A DNA stretch of 34,223 nucleotides, from IMG/VR virus record IMGVR_UViG_3300017732_000027, positions 1 to 34,223 of that record. One strand, 5' to 3'. The DNA is from a virus. The translations under genes and the position numbers were made by a program. Positions within the stretch are counted from its first letter, which is position 1. Each line of letters opens with the position of its first letter. Of this stretch, positions 18,501 through 30,500 are shown piece after piece. Under the pieces are notes generated by a model. It saw nothing but the letters and a program-made list of their open reading frames with translations. It made no database searches and was not told the origin of the DNA.

Positions 18501-21500
18501 TTCGACTTCAGACTATTAAATGAACCAGAAAAAACTACTGGTGCTGTGGGTAATGATGAATTTGGTCTTCCTCGTTCTACTTACTCAACAACATCAATTA
18601 AGGCTATCGGACCTATTTCCGCTATTAAACTGGTAAATCCAGGTGGATTCTATCAGAAACTACCAATCGTTACAGATATTGCTTCTAACAGAGAAATTGA
18701 AAAGGTTAGAGTTACTAACGGTGGTACTGAATATGTAAATGGTGTCTATTATAATGTTCCTATCTCTGGAGACGGTGAAGGTGCTATGTGTAACATCACA
18801 GTTACTGATGACGGTGACTTTACTGGTGTTATAACTGATGTTACTTTAACCTCAGCAGGTAAAGGATATAAAACTGCAACTATTGATGTAGATGCTATAC
18901 CAGGTATTTTAGGACCTCTACTTGCAGGTTCTGGTGCAGTACTAGATGTTGTGATTCCTGATGAAGGTTCAGGTGCATCTGTATTCTTACAAGGTAAATC
19001 AATTGGTAAGATCAAGAAACTTAAGAACAATGAATTTGGTTTCGGTTATTCTCACGACTATACACTAAAACCTGAAATAACTTTCCCTGTAAACCTTCAG
19101 TTGTTTAATACCGCTTTACTAGCACAAATCAAGATAACTGACCCAGGTTCTGGTTATACTTCAACACCTGCTGTTGTAATCGAAGGTGGTGGTGGTTCTG
19201 GTGCTAGTGCTGAAGCAATAGTTAAGAACAACAGACTTTCCGAGATCATTATTAAAGATCCAGGTGCAGGTTACAGTTCTGAACCAACAGTTACACTTAA
19301 ATCAGAATTTAACTACGTTGTTAACGTTGATTTAGGATATCTACAGTTCAACTTCCCACACGGTATAACAAACGGAGCAGAAGTAACATTAAGAGCAGAG
19401 GATCTTGGATCTACAGTCGGTATTCTACCAAAACCTAGTTCAGCAGGTTTGGTCAGTCTATCTTCTTCCCAGACATACTATGCTATTGCAGGTCAAGCAA
19501 ATGGTCTTGAATCTGATCAGTTACGTATCTCTCTAACACAGTTAGATGCTGAATCTGGTTCTTACATTACATTCCTAACACAAGGTGAAGGTAGACAGAT
19601 ACTTCTTACTGAGGTATTTGGTGGTCAAGCAACTGCTATCGTTGAAACTTCTAGATTCCTTGCAGGTGAACTTGTTTATCAAGGTACTTCACTTCAACTT
19701 GCATCTGCTACAGGTTATGTTTCTACTAACGAAGGTTGGCAGATCGGACCTAGAATCCTTAAACTTGAAAACTATGACGGTGTATGGAATCCTGGTGAAA
19801 GAGTAACTGGTGAGGTATCACGTGCTTCTGGTTTGATTGATAACCTTTCTATTGCAAGAGGTACACTTGAAATTGCATCTCTAACCAATACACCAGGTCA
19901 GTTTATCGATGACGTTGGTAAACCATCTGAAATTGTTCAGAAGATTCAAGATAGTTACTTCTATCAGAACTTCTCCTATGTTATTAAGTCTCAAACACCT
20001 ATTAACCAGTGGAGAAAACCTGTACTAGAAACAAACCACCCTGTTGGATTTAACCTATTTGGTGAACTATCAATCACTGGTGGTAAGGATATATCTGGAA
20101 GAAAGGTTGTATCTGACCTTATTAAAGAAGTTAATATTAATAGTTTCACTAATATTAATAAAATTACATCATTTGCTAACGCACAACCAATTTATACTCA
20201 GTTTAATAACACTGAAGTCTTATTCAGACAGAAGAGACTTACTAACTCTGAGGAAATTCTAACTTCTATCGTTAAGAAATTAGATGATATTTCTGAGGAC
20301 TTTGATGGAATTAGAACTCAATTCCCTCTTAATGTAGAGGGTGGAAGTATTACAGCAGCAGATAATCAGATGTTTGTCTTGATTAATGGTGTTGCACAGT
20401 CTCCTAGCGTAGCATTCTCAACTTCAGGACCTTCAGTTGTCTTTACTGAAGCACCGAAAGCACCTTCTAGAATTAAGTTTAGAAAGGTTACACTAGCACA
20501 AAAGATAATCACAAGACTAACATTTAGTAGTATTGGTGGTATTTTCCCATTACTAGGCAATACAGTTCGTGGTATAGTTTCTGAAGCAACTGCAACTGTA
20601 ATTGACTCTGGTACTAATTACATTGACGTTATTGATGGAGAAGGAACTTTCCAAATCAATGAAAATGTTCTTAATAGTGCCACAGGATTTAACTCTGTTC
20701 TTAGCGATGTTTCTCCTCAAACTTCTAAGACTATCTACGAACAAGGTGAAAGAATTACTAACCTACAAGGTAAGTTTGCTGTTATTGAAGAAAATAACCT
20801 AGATGATGGTACTGTTACTAATTTACTTGTTGTTTCTCGTACATCTGGTACTGCTGAGTTTGAAACTGGTGAATTTGATTTAGGATTTAACGATATAATT
20901 TATTCAGCACGTTCTAAGATTGCAGCAACTATTCAGTCTATTGCACCTTATCAGGATGAGGTATCTAATCAAATTATTGATACAGTTGATCTATCTCCTT
21001 CATCTTCCTTCTTTGGTCTTGTATTCCAGAGGGTTCCTTCAATTACTTTCCCGAACGTTATCCTTGATAATATTTCAGAGACTGTTATTAACCCAACTGA
21101 ACTTTATACTGAAACAGTTAATAACCAAGACTTCCTAGACTTTGAGAATGTACGTAACCAAGAGGTTAGACTTTATAACCAATCTGGTACTGCATTTGTT
21201 GCTGGTGATAAATTACGTCTTAAGAAACTATACTTTGGTAACTCTTCACTAAGAAGGGGACACGATGTACGTACATTTAACGCTGCTGAGGCTCTAACAC
21301 GTAATGCAAGATTTATTGCAGAAGAATCCGTGGGAGCAATGTTGGCTTTCTACCCCTCCTTTAGCATTCAAACTGGAAGAAACGCAGATTGTGAAGATGA
21401 TATCGTAGATGCTCTTACTATGATGGCGTGGCAGTTAGAGTTTGATGGTAACTCTGAAGTATTTGATATTGCTAATACTTACGTTCAAGGTGGCGGTGTA

Positions 21501-24500
21501 TATCACGTAGATGGTGAAGTACCTCAAACTGTTTACGCAATGGAACAGGCACGAGATCTAGCGATCAAGTGTATCAATATGGTGACTATTAATACTGTAC
21601 ATACTTCATTACAGCAATGGAAAGATTTAACCGTTACTGGTGAGTATAGTGTTACTGATAACTCTCACGGTGATGCAAGAACAATGATTCTTGCTAACAA
21701 GTGGTATATCGCTCACGAAGCATTGTACTATGCTAAACAGCAGAATCCTGGTTATACAGTATCTGGTGGAGATGAGCATTGTCTTTCTGATATTGTTGAT
21801 GTTCTAGAAGCATTAGGATATAACACTGCTCACGGTGGTAATGACTTTGTATATGAAGCAACTGATAGAATTCTTCATTATGGTGTTACTTCTGGAGACA
21901 GAGATACCATCGTAAATGCGATGACTAAAGCCAGAGATATGGCAATCGCTGTTATGAGAAATACTGCTGTTGCAAAACAAGATACTTCACACGGTTGGAC
22001 ACAGTTTACTGATGCAACTCTAACTGCATCACTTGAAAGTCCACTTTGTGCAACAGTTGAGGCAACAATAACCACGTTGATGAATTTACTGATTAATGCC
22101 CTCGGTACTACTGCATCACCTGGTACAAGAGCAGCATTCTTAGCTGGTCAAACTAGAACAGAACCAAGTACAGCACTATTATCAGTTCCTGATGCTAATG
22201 CTTGTGTAAACCAGACATCTGCTATTACAAACTACTTCAGAATAATTACTGATACATTACAGGATCCTACAGGTGCTGATAAAGTAACTTATCCTTGGTC
22301 TACAAGTAACTTACAAAGAGTTGCACCTCCATACTCATTTGTTGACACTGAAAATCTTAAATCTATTAAGCACGCTTATAAAGATAAGTCATCTGGTGGA
22401 TTCTTCGTCTTTGGTGAGACAGTTACAGGTATCACATCTGGAAACACTGCTGAGATCATCGGTTCCAATGCAGGTAATAAGTGGATCTATACTAAGAACC
22501 CAACTGGTGCATTTACTGCTGGAGAATACATTACTAATAGTCTCTTAACTAATACTAATGTAGTTGTAGATAACTTAGATTATGCTGTTGGTACTGGATC
22601 ATTAGAATTTAACGGTAGTGCATACTTAACATATCCTGCAACTGAAAATGTTGCTTTTGGAGATGGTGCTGGTGCTGCTGGTGACTTTACTATTGAATTA
22701 TGGGTCAAGGTTACTGCTGTTAATACTAACCAAGTTCTTATTGACTTTAGAACTGCTGCTGGTTCTACAACCGAAGCATACTTAATCATTGTTAATAACA
22801 CTGTTCGTTGGAACACAGGTAATGTTGATAGAATTACATCGTCTGCTAGTTTACAAGCAAATACTTGGACACATATCGCTGTAACACGTAACTCTGGTCT
22901 AACTAGACTATTTGTTGGTGGTTCAAAAGAAGGTGTTGATTATACAGACGCTACAAACTATGGCAATATGCCAGTTAAGATTGGTGCGAACGTTGCTGGT
23001 TCTCTACCAATGACAGGTCATATTGAAAACTTGATGATTAAGAAAGGGATTGCTGAATACAGTTCTAGCTTTACTCCAAGTGCAACATATGATTCTGGAG
23101 ACTTACGTCTAACATTTGGATTTGATGGTGAAGCACCTATTCCTCTTATTAAAGGTGAAATTTATGCTACATTCCAACAAACAATAACATCTCAATGTTC
23201 TGCTGATGGTGTAGAACTATGGCGTGATGAGATTATGACTGAAGAGATTGATCTTGCTCGTGATACTTATAGAGATTGTGCAGATATAATTGAGAAGAAT
23301 AAGTATTGGATTGCTGAGGAAGCTATCGGAAGAATGAAGGCGAAGTATCCTGACTTTATCATTCCTGGTGATACTGGTATATCTGATCAAGGTACTAAGA
23401 CTTGTTTAAGAGATACTTACGAATATATTATACCTGCTATCGTTGCTGATCTTAAATACGGTGGTAACTATAATACTATTGTTGCAGGTAGAGGATATCT
23501 TGCTAACCAACAAGGTCAGTTAGCACACGTTAATGGAGAACTTCTCCAGTCCATCTATGCTTGGAGAGAAGTTGGTAAGTTATGTAATACTGTTATCACT
23601 GCTAACGCTGATGATCTAACTGGTGTATATACAACTCGTATTCGTGTTCCTAATTACTTTGCATCACCAGCCTCCAGTACAATCACTACTTACATTAGTG
23701 ATATTATGGATGATCTTCTTGATGTTCTAGGTCCTACAGGTCACAGATATAGAGACGGTGCTGATCTATTGTACTTTAATAGAAAGGCAATCGCTGAAGA
23801 AACAGTGATGTGGTTGGAAGAAAAATACAACATAATGATTGGGTTTAATACCGCAGATAAACTCACTATACCTGGTGGATCTGTAGGTACCAATAAGTGT
23901 ATTCGTGACTTGAGAGACCACATTATACCTGCGATCTCAGGAGATTTACTTACTGGTGGTAATGCTAATATTCAAGGAATTATAGATTCTTATTTAAGTT
24001 CATCTGATAATATTTCTTACGTTGAGACAGAACTACTACCAATGCTTGATGCTATTGGTTATGCTAAGTGGTTAATGGAGAAAGCATTACAGAACTGTTT
24101 AGTTGGTAGATCTGAAAACGTCGCTAATATTACAGGTATGACTCCACTGACTATAGATGATCTATTCCAGTTGCAGTATACAGACATTCCAGTATTCCGT
24201 AAAGAAGTTTCTGCTGATGACAACTTTGCAGAGCAACCTCTTGATCCTCAGATATATGCAGGATCACAACGTGCTTTAGATGCTGCTGATCTAATCAATA
24301 CTAATAAGAGAGCGATTGCTGAGGAAGCAGTTGACTTAACAATCAAAACAGAAGCATTCAAACATTATGGATTTAGAGTTCCTGGTGGAAAGGTTAATTG
24401 TGAAGATGATATTGTTGATATTCTAGAAGGTGTTGTTCACGATCTTAGATTTAACTCTAACTCTAAGACTTACGATGCTGCATTATTGTATCTTGATTCT

Positions 24501-27500
24501 GAGAATGGATTGAAGCACGTTAAAGATCAACCTGCTGAAACACTCTTTGCTATGAAGATGGCAAGAGATATGACAGTTCTCGCGATTCAGAACCGTCTTG
24601 GATTTAAACCATATGCAACATATGCTCCAGCTGGCGGTGGTGCTACTGGTGGAGAGGGCTTTGCTGGCGGTGGTGCTATTGTAGAACCACGTGATACTTA
24701 CTACGAAAACGCTTCTGGTAACAAGGCATATAATGCTGCTGATGAGATTAGAAATAACTTAAGATTCATTGCTACCACTGCTGTTGGACGTGCTGTACAG
24801 CAGTATCCTTCACTAGCATTTGGTGGATATGGTTATCAGTCTTGTGTTGATGACTGTGTTGATATTCTAGAGTCATTAGTATTCAACTTATCACACGGTG
24901 GTAATAACAAGATGTGGTATGCCACTGAGTTTTATATCACTGATGCTAATGCTATTCAACACGTCAATAACCAAGCAGCTGAAGTTAAGTACGTATTCGA
25001 ACAAGCACGTGACCTTGCTATTGCAGTAATGAGACAGCAGTTGATCACAACTAACGGTTATACCGAAGGTGATGCGATCTATGATCTTGATATTACTATT
25101 GACCAAGCAAGTGGAACTGCTAAACATACACCATCAAATGCAACTTATAATCCTAATACTGGAGACTTAGTTCTTACTATCACTGGTTCTCATTCAATTA
25201 CTACAAGTGATACTCTTAGAATTGATACTAATTCATTAGTCTTTACTTGTGATCAAGATGATCATCAAACTTTACACCCATATCCAAGAGCAACTGATCC
25301 TGCTGCATTAGCAATTCTTCCTATTACTGCTGTAAGTGGACAGGATATTACAGTCAATGTTGGTATAACACAGAGAATTAACTTTGATGCAAAGGATTCT
25401 ACTTATGATCCTGAGACAGGTCTATTAACTCTTGATATTGGATCACACAATCTAAGAATTGGTCAATCACTTAAGATTCTACAAGATGAACTACTATTCC
25501 GTTGTTCACAGGATAATTACAGAACTATTCATAAGTATCCTCGTATTACTGACCCAGTAGTTGATAAAGCAATTGATATTGAAGCTGTCGGGACTACATT
25601 CCATACTGCTACATTTGCTTCTTGGAGACCTGACAGTGCGTTCTTAAGTATTACTATTCCTAATCACGGATTCAAGAATGGTGACAGAGTTAGAATCTCT
25701 AATCATTCTATGACATTCACTTGTTCTATGGATCAGCATTATAGTAAGAAGACTTATCCAAGACTTTCTGATGCTGCAAGTGGATTATTCCTACCAATTT
25801 CTAATGTAACTAGAAACAATTTTGATGTGAACATTGGTAAGAGTCCTATCAAATACTTCACACCATCTCAAGCAAACTACAACCCAACTACAGGTGCACT
25901 AGAACTTATTCTTGGAAACCACGGTTTGACTGCTGGTACTCACATCAAGATAGCAGATAACTCTCTAACATTCACTTGTGATGAGGACGATAACGCTACT
26001 TATCACACATACCCAAGAACACAGACTGTACAGGTTACTCCAACAGATGCTTCTTACAATCCTGTTAATGGTCACCTAACAGTTACTGTTGCTAATCACG
26101 ACTTTAAGGTTGGTGAGTTTGTTAAGGTTGCTGAAAATGGAATCGTGATGACTTGTGATATGGACGGAAATGCTTCTGAGCATCCATATCCACGTAAGAA
26201 GGATCCAGCATATGATTCTTGGATGGAAATTGCAGCAATATCTACAAACACATTTACATTTAAGGTTGGAGAATCTCCTCAAATAAGTTTCACACCGACA
26301 GATGCGGTTTACACCCCTACTACTGGTGATATGAAACTCACTATTGGTACTCACAATCTACAAGCTGGTACTGCATTGAAGATTGAAGAAAGTGGAATCG
26401 TATTCAGTTGTGCACAAGATAATCACGCTACAGAGCATCCTTATCCACGTAGTACTATTCTTACTGCTCCTAATATTTCCAACGCTATGTATGATCCAGC
26501 GGCTGGTTTATTAACAGTAACAACTGCTGCTGTTCACGGCTTCACAGATGGCGATAAAGTTAAGTTTGCTGATAATGCTATTACATTCACTTGCTCAATG
26601 GATAGTAATGCAACAAATCATCCATATCCAAGATCAACTGACCCTGCATCTGGTAAGTGGTTAGAAGTTGATGTAACTAGCACAACTGAGTTTACTTGTA
26701 ACGTAGGTAGGACACCTAGTGTTGTATTCGATCCTTCAATGGTCGTTTATGATCCTTCTACAGGTATTATGGTTATGACCATTGGTGCTCACGACTTAAC
26801 AGTTGGAACATCTGTAAGAATCGCTAATAATTCAATTACATTTAAGTGTGCTCAAGATAACTACGCTACTGATCACTCTTATCCTCGTTCTACTGACCCA
26901 TTCTATGATACTTCTTGCCCAATCACTGCTGTTACTGACACCACAATTTCAGTACAAGTTCTAAGTACAGTTCCATCTACAAACGTAACTGCTCATACTT
27001 GGCAACCACCTGCTAAGTTGACACCAACTAATGCAACTTACAACCCAAGTACAGGGGTTATGGAAGTTACTGTTGCTAATCACGGTTTAATGAATGGTGA
27101 GCACATCAGAATCGATGAAAATGCTTTCACATTCACTTGTAATCAAGATAGTAATGCTACTAACCACGCATATCCAAGATCAACTGACCCTGCATACCAT
27201 CAGTTCTTACCAGTTTCTAACGTAACTCAGAATACATTCCAAGTTACTGTTCTTGCTGTAACACCTTCTACTAATACTACAACTCACGCATTTGTAAGTG
27301 CTGTTTCTGATAGCATTACTAGAGGTGTTGTGAGAAGCGGTGGTATTTACACTCACGCATTTGTAAGTGCTGTTGCTGGATCTCTTTCATATAAGAAAGA
27401 CCAAGCATTTGATTCTTCAGTTACTATTAAGCACGAAGGTACTCCTTTAACTCCTACAGGTGCTTCTTATAGTGGAACTACTGGTATTTGTCAGATTACT

Positions 27501-30500
27501 AGCAACAATCACGGATTAATTGATGGTGATTATGTCAAACTAAGAGATGGTGCATTGACATTTACTTGTGCTGAGGATAGCAATGCAACAAACCATCCTT
27601 ATCCAAGACACACTGATTTAGCATCTAATAAGTGGTTAAAAGTAACTAACGTCACTCAGAATACTTTTGACATTCAAGTACTATTCTCTATCCCATCTAC
27701 TAACCAAACTGCTCATTTATTTGTTTCTGGTTTAACTGATGGAATCGTTAAGAAGGACGATACAATTACTGTTAATGTTGGTGCAACTACTGCTGGTAAC
27801 TACGAGCATAAGTTCTTATATGCAGAACCTGCTGCAATCAAGACTGGTGGTAATTACAACCACGTATTTAAGTCAGCGTTGCCATATTCTATTACTAAGT
27901 CTAAGGATCCATCATACAGTAATGTATTGACAATCGATGGTGCAACTTCAACTTCAATCACAGTTAATGTTCTTCCAGCAGTACCTTCTACTAACGAAAC
28001 ATCTCATACATTTATTTCTGCTTCCAATAATGCTATTACTACTGGTGGTCAGTATGTTCATAAGTTTATTGAAGCACAACCTGATGGTATTGAATTAGAA
28101 TCTGGATCAATTACAGTTAATGTTGGTACAACACCTGCTGTATTCTATAGTGTTGCTGATGCAATCTATGATGGTGAAACAGGTGATATGGAACTTATGG
28201 TTGGTGCACACGAACTTCTTGAAGGAACAAGTATCAAGATTCACGATAATGCATTGACATTTACTTGTGATATGGATGATCACGCTTCTGAGCACGTTTA
28301 TCCTCGTTTAACTGACCCTGCTGCAAACACTGCTTTAGTAATGAAGGAAGCAGGTTCCACTTCTCATACTGTTACTGATGCATCTTACAATACTATAACT
28401 GGTGATATGACCTGTACCCTTAATGGTCACGGTCTAAAAACCTCAAGAACACTCTCTCCAACCTTTGCTAAGTTTGATCCTACAACAGGTGATATGGAAA
28501 TATATTCAGTTAATCACGGTATTACTGATGGAGAAAGTGTCAAACTTGCTGATGGTGCTGTTACATTTAGATGTGCTAAAGATCAATTCAGTTCAACTCA
28601 TCCATATCCAAGATCAAGCGATCCTGCATCTGATCAATTCCTAGTTGTTAAACACGCTTCTCAAAATAGATTTACAGTTAACGTTGGTACTGGAGAAACT
28701 GGTGGTGCTATCTCTGACCAGAGTGAGCATAGATTCCAAGCATCAGTTCCTAATAGTATTACTGTTGCTCCTAATATGGTTAAGTTTGATCAGGATGCTA
28801 TTACATTCACTTGTACTAAAGATAGTAATGCTACTAACCACGCATACCCAAGAGCAGATGATCCTGTAGCTGGACATTGGATTCCAATTAAGGCAGTAAC
28901 TACAAACACATTTACTGTTAATGTTGGTGTTTCAACTGCTGCTGGAAACTATCCTCACACATTCGTCAGTGCAACTACTGGTGGAATGAAACTACAAACT
29001 GGATGGGTTAAGGTTAACGTTGGTTCTACACCTTCTACTGGGTTTGATCCTGCCACTGCGAGTTTCAACGCAATCACAGGTATTATGACTCTTGGTTTGG
29101 GTAATCATTACTTCAATAGATTTGATAATATTAGAGTACAACCTGAGTCATTAATATTCACTTGTGGTTTAGATAACAATGCAACGAATCATCCATATCC
29201 TCGTTCTACTCTCATCGAATCTACTCCTAGTGATGTAGATTATAATCCTTCTACTGGATACTTAACTATCACACAGAATAATCACGGATTCTCTAATGGT
29301 GATTTTGTAAGATTCAAGGAAAACGCATTCACATTTACTTGTGATATGAACGGTAATGCTGATAATCATTCATATCCTCGTACAACTGATCCAGTTTATG
29401 ATAAGTGGGTTACAGTTGAGAGTGTTCAAGCAAATACCTTTAATGTATTTGTAGGTAAGACACCTACTACTGGATTTGAACCATATGCTGTAGATTATAA
29501 TCCTTCTACTGGATTGATGAAGATGACTATTGGTGAGCATAAGTTTACTACAAGTCAGAGCATTCGCATCGCTGCGATGTCATTGAACTTCCGTTGTGAT
29601 CAGGATGGTCAAGCTACAGACCACTTATATCCAAGATCTACTGACCCTCTATATCAAACTTCAGTACCTATCTCTGCTGTTGACGATACAAGTATTACTA
29701 TACAAACTCTTGCATCTGCACCTTCAACTAATATAACCACTCACGTTTGGCAACCTCAAGTTGGTATTACTCCTACTGGTATTGATTATGATCCTGTGAC
29801 TGGAATGATGACAGTTACTTGTTCTAATCACGGATATAACGAAGGAGATATGGTTAAGTTTGCTGAGAACGGAATTACATTTACTTGTGATAAAGATAGT
29901 CACGTTTCTGATCACCCATACCCACGTAAGACAGACCCTGCTTGGGATAAGTGGTTACCAATTGAAACTGTAACTGGTACAACATTCAGAGTTAAAGTTC
30001 TTGACAATGTTCCTTCCACTAATATTTCTACTCATACATTTAAATCTGCTGTTGCTAATTGTATAACAAGAGCAACTGTTAGAGGTGGTGGTGTTTACAA
30101 TCATACTACTGTGTCTATTGCTTCTAATAGTATGGAGCATAAGAGAGATCCATTCTATCAGAGAGGAATCAACATTGATCAGGTTGAAGAGACAACTCAT
30201 ACAGTAACCAATGCTTCATACAGTCCATCATCAGGTGTGATGAGACTTACAATACCTAATCATAATTTCACTGCTTCCACATCTCATACTGTAACTGATG
30301 CTCTTTATACACCTGCTGACAGTATGTTGAGATTGACTATTGCAGGTCACGGATTCAAGGAAGGTGACAGAATTAGAATCGCTGATAATTCTATTACATT
30401 TACTTGTGATCAAGATAGTAATACTACTAATCATTCATATCCAAGATCAACTGATCCTGGTAGTGGTGCTTGGTTAGTTGCAACTAAGGTAAGTACAAAT

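Larger units (their letters stand above)
21282..25060 (+). repeat. Cluster of alpha-helical repeats (protein-level)
   Basis: Six diverged helical units, near 21282, 21670, 23215, 23690, 24255 and 24720. Each has a helix like (R/K)-x-I-A-E-E-A, often a 'YP' turn, a Cys followed by x-x-D-(I/L/Y/C) (C-E-D-D-I-V-D-A-L, C-L-S-D-I-V-D-V-L, C-L-R-D-T-Y-E-Y, C-I-R-D-L-R-D-H, C-E-D-D-I-V-D-I-L, C-V-D-D-C-V-D-I-L) and mostly a final A-R-D-(L/M)-A-I helix. The Cys is invariant. The array is split by a LamG-like domain (22575-23130). A glycine-rich linker lies near 24627-24677. Confidence 0.75.
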
